Below, piece after piece: positions 7,841 through 17,740 of a stretch of DNA of 64,000 nt. Position numbers and translations under genes: made by a program. The stretch is from Pedobacter steynii. Its GTDB lineage: Bacteria > Bacteroidota > Bacteroidia > Sphingobacteriales > Sphingobacteriaceae. The notes below the pieces were generated by a model. The model saw nothing but the letters and a program-made list of their open reading frames with translations, made no database searches and had not been told where the DNA came from. Location of the stretch: the NCBI RefSeq assembly GCF_001721645.1, contig NZ_CP017141.1, positions 1,054,001-1,118,000 of the forward strand. Reading direction: 5' to 3'. Numbering within the stretch: position 1 is the stretch's first letter; the number at the start of each line of letters is the position of its first letter.

Positions 7841-8338
7841 CTAGCCCAGACGTTGTATTTTTTTCTTCACTTTGGAAGACAAAGGTTTGGTGAAAGGGAA
7901 GAAATAATCTACTACTTCTCCTTTTTTATTCACCAGGTATTTATGGAAGTTCCACCTTGGAGTGGAAGTCAGTTTGCCGTTGAGCTTCTTATCGGCCAAA
8001 AACTTAAACAGCGGGTGTGCATGCTCACCTCTGACCATAATTTTCTCAAAAACGGGAAACTGAACGCCATAATTCAATTCGCAAAAAGAATGAATCTCTT
8101 CGCCCTCCAGCGGCTCCTGTCTGCCGAAATCATTGGATGGAAAAGCAAGCACTTCAAAATCTTCATTTTTAAGCTCTTCCCTTAGCTCCTGCAACTCCTT
8201 TAACTGAGGAGCAAAGCCACATGCAGAAGCGATGTTTACAATTAATAAGTTTTTGTTTTTAAAGTCAGAAAGTTTCTTTTCTGTTCCATTGATCAATTTT
8301 ACCTTAAACTGGTGCACACTTTTCGAGTTATCAGACAT
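7841..8338 (-). CDS. Glutathione-peroxidase-fold thiol peroxidase (2-Cys type)
   Basis: A 165-residue cytoplasmic peroxidase of the GPx/BsaA family. The peroxidatic cysteine is Cys40 (NIASACGFAPQ), and a resolving cysteine Cys86 sits in HSFCELNYGV. Their spacing of 46 residues equals that of yeast Gpx3, so the enzyme is probably recycled by thioredoxin (or possibly bacillithiol) rather than glutathione. The Trp-Asn motif RWNFHKYLV is present. The usual FPCNQF motif reads FPSNDF, so the catalytic-tetrad glutamine is replaced by aspartate (Asp70). It lies 3 nt after the DUF4294 gene and 21 nt before bshB1. Confidence 0.88.
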   Translation of the reverse strand: MSDNSKSVHQFKVKLINGTEKKLSDFKNKNLLIVNIASACGFAPQLKELQELREELKNEDFEVLAFPSNDFGRQEPLEGEEIHSFCELNYGVQFPVFEKIMVRGEHAHPLFKFLADKKLNGKLTSTPRWNFHKYLVNKKGEVVDYFFPFTKPLSSKVKKKIQRLG

Positions 8339-8341
8339 ATT

Positions 8342-8959
8342 TTATTGGTAAAACCCGGAAGAAAGAATGATGGACTCAATGTCCCTTTCTTCCGATGGGT
8401 TGTATTTACTTTTGAGATTGTGGCCTACAACTCTGGCCACAGATTGATATAAAAATGCGGTGATTCCACCTTTGGTTTCCTTAACAATTTCGTAGGTAGT
8501 CCTCCCCAGCTCCCGGTCGATCAGTTTGGTTAAGATCTGGCCCTGGGAAATGGTGAGCTCTTTGATTTCGCGGTTAAACATGTCTTTGATTTCCTTATCA
8601 CACTGTTTAACCAATTTCTTTTGTAGCTTTTTGTCCTCGGCTAATGCCAGGTCCTTCTCCAGCTGTTCATACCTTCTTTTTGCATATAAGGCATAAGGCA
8701 TCACTTTCATGACATTGTAACGCAAGCGATTATAGGCTGCGCGCTCCTCAGGGCTTTTGAATATTCTATAACCGTAAATCACCACTTCATTTAGCGGGAT
8801 CCAGGGGATCATTTCTCCATCTTCATTGGTAGAGGCTACCCGAATCGTGTCATTCTTTCCCAGAACGGGAAATTTCACTTTCACAGGGCTTTGCTGCGCT
8901 TTGGCAGAAGCACCTGTAATAATGACAATTGACAGAAAAAATAACCTGTAAAATTTCAT
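8342..8959 (-). CDS. DUF4294 domain exported protein
   Basis: 205 residues with a clear signal peptide ending near AKA-Q (residues 1-21). The remainder matches my recollection of DUF4294, a Bacteroidota-restricted family of unknown role: a short beta region (WIPLNEVVIYG), then a long charged helical stretch (about 65-150) with many Lys/Glu/Arg. It is the first gene of a likely three-gene operon with the peroxidase and bshB1. No function is known to me. Confidence 0.7.
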   Translation of the reverse strand: MKFYRLFFLSIVIITGASAKAQQSPVKVKFPVLGKNDTIRVASTNEDGEMIPWIPLNEVVIYGYRIFKSPEERAAYNRLRYNVMKVMPYALYAKRRYEQLEKDLALAEDKKLQKKLVKQCDKEIKDMFNREIKELTISQGQILTKLIDRELGRTTYEIVKETKGGITAFLYQSVARVVGHNLKSKYNPSEERDIESIILSSGFYQ

Positions 8960-9307
8960 AAATTTATACCTCTTACATTTAAGGCTAAAATAATTATATT
9001 AGTTTTATTTCATGTCTAAGATAATCTTTTAAGAACAAATCGCCATCATCTTGACGTAAATAATACAAATGAAACCGGCATCATTTGAAACCGGCAGCTG
9101 ATCAGAACGCAAGCTGAATTCGCTTATATGAAAAACTTAAATTTGGAGGAATTATTGCATATACTAACATGATCTTTACAAAAAGCTTATATTAACAAAA
9201 GTATCCGGAAAATGGGCTGGCAATTGCGTAAATTCGTAGGTTCCTTTGCCATTTGAACAAGAATAACCGACAAAATAGCAGATTAAGACAAAACACCATA
9301 TATATTG
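8960..9307. other. Divergent intergenic region with a tandem 10-bp direct repeat
   Basis: 348 bp between the DUF4294 gene (minus) and rel (plus), with no coding potential that I trust. It holds two exact copies of GAAACCGGCA (9071-9080, 9087-9096) with 16-bp periodicity, perhaps a regulator site. I found no full-consensus promoter for rel; TAAATTCG at 9229-9236 is a weak -7 candidate. Confidence 0.45.
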
Positions 9308-11518
9308 ATGAAGAACACATTAGTGATTGATTTAGAAGCAGAGAAGCAAGAGATATTAAAGCGATACCGTGCGCTTTTGCGTGCCTGTAAGCCAACACTT
9401 CAAAGGGGGGATAAAAAAGAAATCCGGAAAGCATTTGACATGGCCCTGGAAAGCCATAAAAATATGCGTAGAAAATCAGGAGAGCCTTATATCTACCACC
9501 CTATTGCTGTTGCACAGATTGCCGCGGAAGAAATCGGACTGGGAACCACTTCGATAGTATGTGCTTTACTACATGATGTGGTAGAAGATACTGACATCAC
9601 ATTAGAGGATATTGAGCGGGAGTTTGGAAAAAAAACGGCAAAGATCATTGATGGCCTGACGAAAATATCCGGTGTTTTTGACTATAACAGTTCTTTACAG
9701 GCAGAAAATTTCCGGAAGATGCTGCTGACGCTGGCAGACGATGTACGGGTGATCCTGATCAAGCTGGCAGACCGGTTACACAATATGCGGACGATGGACT
9801 TTATGCCGAGGCAAAAGCAATTAAAAATTGCTTCGGAAACCATTTATCTGTACGCTCCCCTGGCCCACCGCCTGGGCTTATATGCGATTAAATCTGAGCT
9901 GGAAGACCTTTCCATGAAATATCTGGAACCAGACACCTATAAATACATTGCGACTCAGCTGAATGAGAAAAAAGCTGAACGGACCTTATTCATTAAGAGA
10001 TTCGTGGAGCCGATCAACGAGATTCTGGCAGAACAGGGATTAACGGCCGATATTTACGGGCGTCCAAAATCCATCCACTCGATTTGGAACAAAATGAAGA
10101 GTAAGAATATTCCTTTTGATGAGGTTTATGATCTTTTTGCCATCAGGATTATTCTGGATAGCAATCCGGAAAACGAAAAAGCGGATTGCTGGAAGGCCTA
10201 TTCTATTGTAACGGATCTCTACCGTCCAAATCCTGACCGCCTGCGGGATTGGGTTTCCTCTCCTAAAGGGAATGGCTATGAATCCCTGCACACCACGGTA
10301 ATGGGCCCTAAAGGACAGTGGGTAGAAGTTCAGATCCGGACCCAGAGAATGAATGAAATTGCGGAGAAGGGTTTTGCTGCACATTGGAAATATAAAGAAT
10401 CTAGCAATGATAATGGTCTGGACCAATGGATCATGAAAGTGAGAGAGATGCTAAACAATCCTGAAGCTAACGCCCTGGACTTCCTGGATGATTTTAAAAT
10501 GAATCTCTTCTCAGATGAAATCTTCATTTTTACGCCGAAAGGCGCTTTGCTCCAATTGCCATTGGGAGCGACCGCATTAGACTTTGCTTTTGAGATCCAT
10601 ACTGATGTAGGTGCCAAATGTATTGGCGCGAAGGTGAACCACAAGCTCGTTCCGCTCTCCTACAAATTACAAAACGGAGATCAGGTAGAAATCATCACCT
10701 CCAGTAAACAGACACCTAAGGAAGACTGGCTGAATACGGTGGTGACCGCAAAGGCTAAGTCTAAGATCAAATCATCTTTAAAAGAAGAGAAAAGGAAAAT
10801 AGCTGAACAGGGAAAAGAAACCCTGGAACGCAAGCTGAAATCATTAAAAATTACCTACAATACAGATAACCTGAATAAGCTGACCTATTTCTTTAAACTG
10901 CCCTCTACACAGGAATTGTTTATCGGAGTTGCAAACGGCAAGATCGAACTGAAAGACCTGAAAGATTATCTGGCAAGTGAGAAAGAGATAGAAAACAGAG
11001 GTTCATCTGAAAAGAGCGACAATCAAAAGATTGAAGCGCTGTTGAGCAGGGTTAAAGGCCCTGAATCTGACATTTTACTAATCGGCGAAGATCTGCAAAA
11101 GATCGATTATACCCTCGCAGCCTGCTGTAACCCTATTCCCGGGGATGATGTATTTGGTTTTGTAACAGTTAATGAAGGAATCAAGATTCACCGTACCAAC
11201 TGTCCCAATGCGGCACAACTGATGGCCAACTATGGTTACCGGGTGGTGAAAGCAAAATGGAACCGTCAGCAGGAACTCACATTCCTGACCGGACTGCACA
11301 TTATCGGAATTGATGATGTAGGTTTGATCAATAACATTACCAAAGTAATTTCGGGAGATTTCAAGGTAAATATGCGTTCTATTACTGTCGACACAGATAA
11401 TGGTATTTTTGACGGGTCAATTATGATCTTTGTAAATGATAAAGAGCACTTAGACAACCTGATCAAAAATCTGCTGGAAGTAAAAGGAGTAACAGGTGTC
11501 ACCCGTTTTGATGCCTAA
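9308..11518 (+). CDS. rel: Bifunctional (p)ppGpp synthetase/hydrolase (RelA/SpoT family)
   Basis: Long Rsh enzyme of 736 residues that makes and degrades the stringent-response alarmone. The HD hydrolase domain (about 40-195) has His64 and the metal-binding HDxxED motif (His89-Asp90, Glu93-Asp94), so hydrolysis should be active. The synthetase domain (about 230-380) includes GNGYESLHTTVMGP. It is followed by a TGS domain (about 405-465, beginning EIFIFTPKG), a conserved-cysteine region (AACCNPIPGD) and a C-terminal ACT domain (about 660-736). I chose the ATG at 9308; a TTG immediately before it is in frame but unnecessary. Confidence 0.95.
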   Translation: MKNTLVIDLEAEKQEILKRYRALLRACKPTLQRGDKKEIRKAFDMALESHKNMRRKSGEPYIYHPIAVAQIAAEEIGLGTTSIVCALLHDVVEDTDITLEDIEREFGKKTAKIIDGLTKISGVFDYNSSLQAENFRKMLLTLADDVRVILIKLADRLHNMRTMDFMPRQKQLKIASETIYLYAPLAHRLGLYAIKSELEDLSMKYLEPDTYKYIATQLNEKKAERTLFIKRFVEPINEILAEQGLTADIYGRPKSIHSIWNKMKSKNIPFDEVYDLFAIRIILDSNPENEKADCWKAYSIVTDLYRPNPDRLRDWVSSPKGNGYESLHTTVMGPKGQWVEVQIRTQRMNEIAEKGFAAHWKYKESSNDNGLDQWIMKVREMLNNPEANALDFLDDFKMNLFSDEIFIFTPKGALLQLPLGATALDFAFEIHTDVGAKCIGAKVNHKLVPLSYKLQNGDQVEIITSSKQTPKEDWLNTVVTAKAKSKIKSSLKEEKRKIAEQGKETLERKLKSLKITYNTDNLNKLTYFFKLPSTQELFIGVANGKIELKDLKDYLASEKEIENRGSSEKSDNQKIEALLSRVKGPESDILLIGEDLQKIDYTLAACCNPIPGDDVFGFVTVNEGIKIHRTNCPNAAQLMANYGYRVVKAKWNRQQELTFLTGLHIIGIDDVGLINNITKVISGDFKVNMRSITVDTDNGIFDGSIMIFVNDKEHLDNLIKNLLEVKGVTGVTRFDA

Positions 11519-11556
11519 AAAAACGAATAAAACATACAGGTTTATATAAAAATTGG

Positions 11557-11571
11557 TACCTTTGAAAGGAG
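11557..11571 (+). promoter_or_regulatory. -7 element and Shine-Dalgarno-like site of the Fur-family gene
   Basis: TACCTTTG (11557-11564) is a perfect -7 element 17 nt before the ATG, although no TTG lies at the ideal -33 position. It is followed at once by AAAGGAG (11565-11571), ten bases before the start. Such purine-rich sites are unusual in this phylum. Confidence 0.5.
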
Positions 11572-11581
11572 TTTAAAAACT

Positions 11582-12073
11582 ATGTCTACAAACCACAACA
11601 GCGAGTTAGTAAGAAAAATATTCGAAGCTTATCTCGAAAATAAAAGTCTGAGAAAAACACCGGAACGTTTTGCCATCTTAGAAGAAATCTATTCCAGAGA
11701 TGACCATTTCGATGTAGAGACCCTCTATATCCACATGAAAAATCAAAAGTATCGGGTAAGCAGGGCTACTGTGTACAATACTTTAGAGTTATTGGTATCA
11801 TGTGATTTGGTGACCAAACATCAGTTTGGTAAAAACATGGCTCAGTTTGAAAAATCATATGGCTATCATCAGCATGACCATGTCATCTGCATTGACTGCG
11901 GTAAGGTAGTAGAATTCTGCGATCCCCGTATCCACCAGATTCAAAGTATGATTGGGGAACTGCTTAAATTTGACATCAAGCATCACTCTCTGAATCTATA
12001 TGGCAGCTGTTTTGATTGTTCTGCAAAGCATGCGATGAACAACCAGACTGCCGATATTAAACATGCAAGTTAA
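11582..12073 (+). CDS. Fur-family metalloregulator
   Basis: A 163-residue Fur-type repressor with an N-terminal winged helix (about 10-90, with RVSRATVYNTLELL as the recognition helix region) and a C-terminal dimerisation/metal domain. That domain contains the histidine-rich YHQHDHVICIDCG and a second CxxC pair (GSCFDCS), which together form the structural zinc site of Fur proteins. The metal sensed (iron, zinc or peroxide-related) cannot be read from the sequence. It lies between rel and purA; its own -7 element 17 nt upstream of the ATG suggests independent expression. Confidence 0.9.
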   Translation: MSTNHNSELVRKIFEAYLENKSLRKTPERFAILEEIYSRDDHFDVETLYIHMKNQKYRVSRATVYNTLELLVSCDLVTKHQFGKNMAQFEKSYGYHQHDHVICIDCGKVVEFCDPRIHQIQSMIGELLKFDIKHHSLNLYGSCFDCSAKHAMNNQTADIKHAS

Positions 12074-12110
12074 CATATCCAATTTAATATATTTCTATTC
12101 TTAAATTTAA

Positions 12111-13391
<1,281 letters not shown>

Positions 13392-13411
13392 GAAAGTTCT
13401 TTTCCAGCTAT

Positions 13412-13448
13412 AAAACCGCCTCATGACCAGTTTATGAGGCGGTTTTTT
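13412..13448 (+). terminator. Intrinsic terminator of purA
   Basis: A 13-bp perfect stem (AAAACCGCCTCAT / ATGAGGCGGTTTT) with a 9-nt loop, followed by an uninterrupted U-tract. The next gene's -7 box begins 3 nt after the T-run. Confidence 0.92.
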
Positions 13449-13451
13449 GTT

Positions 13452-13459
13452 TACCTTTG
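13452..13459 (+). promoter_or_regulatory. -7 element of pabB, start-proximal
   Basis: TACCTTTG is a perfect -7 element only 7 nt upstream of the pabB ATG, so transcription would start at or next to the start codon and give a leaderless mRNA. The -33 region falls in the purA terminator and does not match well. Confidence 0.5.
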
Positions 13460-13466
13460 CAGGTAA

Positions 13467-14720
13467 ATGAGTAACCCCGATATTTCGTTATTTAAAAGCA
13501 AGGCAGTCCAATGGGCCAATTCTTTTGACGTCTGCTGCTGTCTGGATTCCAATAGCTATCTGGATCCCTTTGGAAAGTTTGACTTTATCCTGGCGGCGGG
13601 AGCTACACAAGTCTTAAGTAAACCATCAGGGCAGGCATTCGAAGCTTTGCAATCCTTTTATGAGATACACAAAACCTGGATGTTCGGTCTGTTTAGTTAT
13701 GACCTTAAAAATGAACAGGAAGTGCTATATTCAAAAAACCCGGACGCCTTACATTTTCCGGACCTTTTCTTTTTCATTCCAGAATACCTGGTTGTCATAA
13801 AAAACGGGCACATAGAGGTGCTGCTGGGCCCCCCTGGAGTTCTGGAGCTGATTAATAGAACAGAACTGGCGAAACCGGTTAAAGGCAAAGCGTTAAATAT
13901 CCGGCATAAGCTGGATAAACCTGCTTACCTGAAAAAGATAGCGGAACTCCAGCAGCACATCAGCAGAGGTGACATCTATGAAATCACCTATTGCCAGGAG
14001 TTTTTCGCGGAACATGCAGAAATAGACCCTTTGCAGGTGTTTAATAAATTAAATGCGGTATCTCCTACCCCATTTGCCGGCTATTTTAAGATTTACGACC
14101 AATATATTCTCTCTGCCAGCCCTGAACGTTTTCTATGTAAACGCGGGAATAAAATGATCTCTCAGCCCATAAAAGGTACGGCCAAGAGAAATGCAGATCC
14201 CTTAGTGGATGAGCAGCTGAAACTCAATTTGAGTAACAACAGCAAGGAACAGGCAGAGAATGTGATGATCGTTGACCTGGTTAGAAACGACCTTACGAAA
14301 AGTGCGGTAAAAGGCAGTGTGAAGGTCGAGGAACTGTTTGGCATTTATAGTTTCCCTCAGGTACATCAGATGATCTCCACCATCAGTTGTGAGTTAAATC
14401 CCGAACTACATTTTATAAAGGCAATCAAAAATACCTTTCCTATGGGCTCGATGACCGGCGCACCAAAAGTCAGGGCCATGGAACTGATTGAATCATCAGA
14501 ATTGAGTAAACGGGGAGCCTATTCGGGCTCTATAGGATATATTAATCCGGATGCAGAATTCGATTTCAATGTGATCATCCGTACTATCCTTTATCAGCAA
14601 ACAGCTCAATACCTCTCCTTTCAGGTAGGTGGCGCCATCACCTTTGCTGCAAATGCAAATGATGAGTATGAGGAATGTATGGTCAAAGCCTCTGCCATTA
14701 TCCAGACCCTTGCACATTAA
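13467..14720 (+). CDS. pabB: Aminodeoxychorismate synthase component I
   Basis: Chorismate-binding enzyme of 417 residues that aminates chorismate with ammonia from PabA on the route to p-aminobenzoate and folate. The chorismate-binding domain fills the C-terminal two thirds (SASPERFL, VDLVRNDL, GSMTGAPKVRAME, GGAITFAAN). The motif QPIKGTAKR carries the lysine typical of PabB; anthranilate synthase (TrpE) has alanine there. No pabA or pabC is next to it. It converges on the M48 protease gene, with a terminator between them. Confidence 0.88.
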   Translation: MSNPDISLFKSKAVQWANSFDVCCCLDSNSYLDPFGKFDFILAAGATQVLSKPSGQAFEALQSFYEIHKTWMFGLFSYDLKNEQEVLYSKNPDALHFPDLFFFIPEYLVVIKNGHIEVLLGPPGVLELINRTELAKPVKGKALNIRHKLDKPAYLKKIAELQQHISRGDIYEITYCQEFFAEHAEIDPLQVFNKLNAVSPTPFAGYFKIYDQYILSASPERFLCKRGNKMISQPIKGTAKRNADPLVDEQLKLNLSNNSKEQAENVMIVDLVRNDLTKSAVKGSVKVEELFGIYSFPQVHQMISTISCELNPELHFIKAIKNTFPMGSMTGAPKVRAMELIESSELSKRGAYSGSIGYINPDAEFDFNVIIRTILYQQTAQYLSFQVGGAITFAANANDEYEECMVKASAIIQTLAH

Positions 14721-14751
14721 AAAAGGCCGTTAGTTGATTTACTAACGACCT
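14719..14751 (-). terminator. Intrinsic terminator of the M48 protease transcript
   Basis: On the minus strand an 11-bp stem (AGGTCGTTAGT with ACTAACGGCCT, one G-U pair) with a 6-nt loop is followed by six T. It overlaps the stop codon of convergent pabB and could also slow transcription from that side. Confidence 0.75.
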
Positions 14752-14773
14752 CTGCGATTTTAGATTCCAAAAA

Positions 14774-15604
14774 CTACCTGATTGGTTTACCGGTAGTGGA
14801 ATTATAATATTTTTGTGCCTGAGGCAACAGTCTTTGAATCTGCGCAATTCTGGTTTCATCGGCAGGGTGCGTACTAAAAAATTCAGCTGGTTTCTGAGAA
14901 CCTCTACTGGCTGCTGCCATTCTTTGCCAGAAAGAGACCGCTGTAGCTGGGTCATATCCCGCAATCGCCATAAAAGTAAGGCCTAAATTATCGGCTTCCA
15001 GCTCCTGTTTTCTGGAATTCGGCAAAAGGACAAATCCCTGAGCGCCCAATCCATAAGCCTGGCTGATCAATTCCTGTGTACCTGATGATTTACCACCTGT
15101 TGCTGCGCTCAGAATGCCACCACCAGCTTGCGCTAACGCTGCCTGAGAGGCACGCTCCGAGGAGTGTTGTGCAATAGCATGTGCAATTTCATGGCCCATT
15201 ACGGTTGCCAGTCCGGCATCGTCTTTTGCTACCGGAAGTAAGCCGGTATAAACAGCCACCTTACCACCAGGCATACACCAGGCATTTACTTCTTTACTGT
15301 CTATCAGGTTGAATTCCCAGGCAAAGCCCTGAATCTGACTTGCATAACCATTGGCATTCATGTACTTGGTAATGGCTGCCTGAATACGTTGTCCAACACG
15401 TTTTACCCTTTGGGCATCCGCATTATTGAGCACTTTAGTTGAAGGACTTTTAATGAATTTACTGTATTCTAAAGAGGCTGCTCCCCTCATTTCACTTTCA
15501 CTGATCAAGCTCAGTCTGCTGCGCCCTGTTAGCGGAACTGTGGAGCAGGAGGATATCGAAAACATCGCTGCCGCAGCAATGACTGTTAAATTTAAAGCTT
15601 TCAT
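14774..15604 (-). CDS. M48-family metalloprotease lipoprotein
   Basis: A 276-residue predicted lipoprotein (lipobox ISSC, acylated Cys20) with an M48 zinc protease domain. The motif GHEIAH (His138, Glu139, His142) and the distal QELEAD supply zinc ligands and catalytic base. Related E. coli proteins such as LoiP and YcaL work in outer-membrane quality control, and a similar envelope role is inferred here. It starts 12 nt after plsY and probably shares its transcript. Confidence 0.9.
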   Translation of the reverse strand: MKALNLTVIAAAAMFSISSCSTVPLTGRSRLSLISESEMRGAASLEYSKFIKSPSTKVLNNADAQRVKRVGQRIQAAITKYMNANGYASQIQGFAWEFNLIDSKEVNAWCMPGGKVAVYTGLLPVAKDDAGLATVMGHEIAHAIAQHSSERASQAALAQAGGGILSAATGGKSSGTQELISQAYGLGAQGFVLLPNSRKQELEADNLGLTFMAIAGYDPATAVSFWQRMAAASRGSQKPAEFFSTHPADETRIAQIQRLLPQAQKYYNSTTGKPIR

Positions 15605-15616
15605 GAATTCTTTGTT

Positions 15617-16264
15617 TTAGTTGTTTTTCTTTTTAAACAGGTAAACTTTAGATTCTTTGCCTTTGAGGAGTCGTTCGAGGTTTTTCTGATGGGTAACCAG
15701 AATAAGGATGCATACACACATCCCATATAAAACTTCCGACTTGACCGAGGAATGAAATAAGAACACAATGCTCAGCGGGAACGTAAAGCCTGCCAATATA
15801 GAGCCAAGGGAAACATATTTCGTGGTCAATAATACGACTACAAAAACAAGAACGCAAAGCATCGCTGCAGGAAAGTTAACTGCCAAAATCATTCCAAAAA
15901 GTGTGGCCACCCCCTTCCCACCTCTGAATCCCGCAAATATTGGGAATAAATGCCCCATTACAGCAGTAACTCCAAGGGCAAGCTCATAGTTAATAAACTG
16001 AGAAGAATTCTGTGGACCGGTAACGGAGAGACCTATAAAGTAGGCAAGTTTAGTAGCGGTGTAGCCTTTGGCAATATCTATGGTCATTACAGCAAGGCCG
16101 GCACGTTTCCCCAATACCCTGAAAGTATTGGTTGCACCAGCGTTTCCACTCCCATATTCCCTTACGTCGACACCGTAAAATGCTTGTCCGAGCCATACCG
16201 CTGTCGGTATAGACCCAAATAGATAGGCTAAAATTACTGCTGATATAGAATAGACCGAAATCAT
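15617..16264 (-). CDS. plsY: Acyl-phosphate:glycerol-3-phosphate acyltransferase PlsY
   Basis: Integral membrane enzyme making lysophosphatidate from acyl-phosphate in phospholipid synthesis. At 215 residues, with about five hydrophobic spans, it shows the three PlsY signature regions: GSIPTAVW near the N-terminus, GSGNAGATNTFRVLG, and GHLFPIFAGFRGGKGVAT. It precedes the M48 lipoprotein by 12 nt. A weak terminator-like hairpin separates it from nadC upstream. Confidence 0.94.
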   Translation of the reverse strand: MISVYSISAVILAYLFGSIPTAVWLGQAFYGVDVREYGSGNAGATNTFRVLGKRAGLAVMTIDIAKGYTATKLAYFIGLSVTGPQNSSQFINYELALGVTAVMGHLFPIFAGFRGGKGVATLFGMILAVNFPAAMLCVLVFVVVLLTTKYVSLGSILAGFTFPLSIVFLFHSSVKSEVLYGMCVCILILVTHQKNLERLLKGKESKVYLFKKKNN

Positions 16265-16280
16265 TAACTACAATTATAGT

Positions 16281-16302
16281 AAAAAAACAGAATCAAATTC
16301 TG
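16281..16302 (-). terminator. Weak terminator-like hairpin after nadC
   Basis: On the minus strand, a 6-bp stem CAGAAT / ATTCTG with a 3-nt loop is followed by seven T. The stem is short, so read-through into plsY is likely. Confidence 0.45.
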
Positions 16303-16316
16303 ATGAATTATGGTTT

Positions 16317-17159
16317 TTAGCATGCTTTTAAGCTCATGTCTAAACTTTTGACAGAATGGGTTAAAGCCCCCATGGATACAAAATCTACCCCACATGCTGC
16401 ATACTCGATAACATTTTCTTCAGTAATTCCACCTGAGGCTTCCGTAATAAACCGGCCATCAATGGTACTCACTGCTGCTCTCAGGTCGGCAAAGCTGAAA
16501 TTATCCAGCATGATCCTGTCTACGCCTCCGGTAGTTAAAACATCATTTAACTCGGAAAGGTTTCTAACTTCGATCTCTATCTGCAGTTTTTTACCTTTAT
16601 CTGTCAGGTATTGATTTGCAGCATTAATGGCGTTTGAAATTCCACCGGCATAATCTACGTGGTTATCCTTAATGAGGATCATGTCATATAACCCGATGCG
16701 GTGGTTTACACCGCCACCAATACGAACAGCCCATTTTTCCAGGTATCTTAAACCTGGTGTAGTTTTACGGGTATCTAATAATTTAGTAGAATAAGTAGCC
16801 AGCGACTTTACAATACGATTGGTTTTGGTTGCGATCCCGCTCATGCGCTGCATGCAGTTCAGCACCAGACGTTCAGCCAGTAAAATAGAATGTGTACTTC
16901 CTGAAACTGTAAGTGCGATATCGCCATATTTAACTTCAGCACCATCAGTAATCATTACGTCGATGATCAGTTGGGCATCGATATAATTGAAAATCTCTAC
17001 TGCAAGCTCGACTCCTGCAATGATTCCATCCTCCTTAATCAGCAATTTAGCTTTGCCTTGTGCATTTGCAGGAATGGTAGAGAGTGAGGTATGATCTCCA
17101 TCACCTAAATCTTCGGCGACAGCGTTCTTTATGAATTGATCTATGATTTGCTTATCCAA
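16317..17159 (-). CDS. nadC: Nicotinate-nucleotide pyrophosphorylase (carboxylating)
   Basis: Quinolinate phosphoribosyltransferase of NAD synthesis, 280 residues. Family motifs include LNCMQRMSGIAT, DTRKTTPGLR, GGGVNHRIGLYD and a C-terminal SGGI phosphate-binding stretch. The frame has no ATG near its N-terminus: an in-frame stop lies two codons upstream, and TTG at 17159 is the only sensible start. A -7 element (TATTTTTG) lies 16 nt before it. nadA and nadB are not in the window. It is placed between DUF4783 and plsY on the minus strand. Confidence 0.95.
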   Translation of the reverse strand: MDKQIIDQFIKNAVAEDLGDGDHTSLSTIPANAQGKAKLLIKEDGIIAGVELAVEIFNYIDAQLIIDVMITDGAEVKYGDIALTVSGSTHSILLAERLVLNCMQRMSGIATKTNRIVKSLATYSTKLLDTRKTTPGLRYLEKWAVRIGGGVNHRIGLYDMILIKDNHVDYAGGISNAINAANQYLTDKGKKLQIEIEVRNLSELNDVLTTGGVDRIMLDNFSFADLRAAVSTIDGRFITEASGGITEENVIEYAACGVDFVSMGALTHSVKSLDMSLKAC

Positions 17160-17175
17160 AACTTATAATTAAACC

Positions 17176-17183
17176 CAAAAATA
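17176..17183 (-). promoter_or_regulatory. -7 element of nadC
   Basis: TATTTTTG on the minus strand, 16 nt upstream of the TTG start, fits TAnnTTTG. The spacing supports that unusual start codon. Confidence 0.45.
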
Positions 17184-17195
17184 GCATTTTTACTA

Positions 17196-17588
17196 TTATT
17201 TATCCGGCTCTATTCTTAATTCTGTAATAAAAAAAGCATTGTTAGATTTTTTCATCGTTATAGAAACCCTGAATTTTCCGTTTTTAGTATGCAGGGAAAG
17301 AATGCCAAACCTAAAATTTGGATTTGCATTAATAAGGTGTATGACGGAAGATTTTACCGGAGGATATTTAGTAAAAAAGTTTCTTAAAATTTGTTCAGCC
17401 TGTGCTTTAGAGTAGACATCCTCCTCATCTATTATGATTAATTCCACAGAGGAAGAGAAATTTCCCGCCACATCTTTCGAGCTTCCATTTTTAAAGTAAG
17501 TCGATAGATTGTCAATAATATCGCTCTGCGTAGCAATGGAAGAAGAAAGGGAGGTAAAAAGAATCGTCAAAAAAAGTAAGGGCTTCAT
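17196..17588 (-). CDS. DUF4783 exported protein
   Basis: 130 residues with a signal peptide (about 1-19). The rest resembles the small NTF2-like DUF4783 family of Bacteroidota: a helical start (DIIDNLSTYFKNGSS), then strands ending in the basic ITMKKSNNAFFITELRIEP region. The function is unknown to me. It is 36 nt upstream of nadC on the same strand, which recurs in this group as far as I recall, but no functional tie is evident. Confidence 0.72.
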   Translation of the reverse strand: MKPLLFLTILFTSLSSSIATQSDIIDNLSTYFKNGSSKDVAGNFSSSVELIIIDEEDVYSKAQAEQILRNFFTKYPPVKSSVIHLINANPNFRFGILSLHTKNGKFRVSITMKKSNNAFFITELRIEPDK

Positions 17589-17707
17589 ATTCTCTATATA
17601 GCTAATGTATCAGCATCACATAAATTATGCCACTAATGACCATTAGAAAAAAACAAAGATACTACAGAGGAATTACAATTTGCCTCAAAAAAAACACACA
17701 ATAGGTT

Positions 17708-17715
17708 TATATTTG
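17708..17715 (+). promoter_or_regulatory. -7 element of gpmI
   Basis: TATATTTG matches TAnnTTTG 25 nt before the gpmI ATG. A TTTG at 17679-17682 is about six bases too far away to be an ideal -33 partner. Confidence 0.45.
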
Positions 17716-17740
17716 TTAGATATTAAAAAGAAATTCACTG

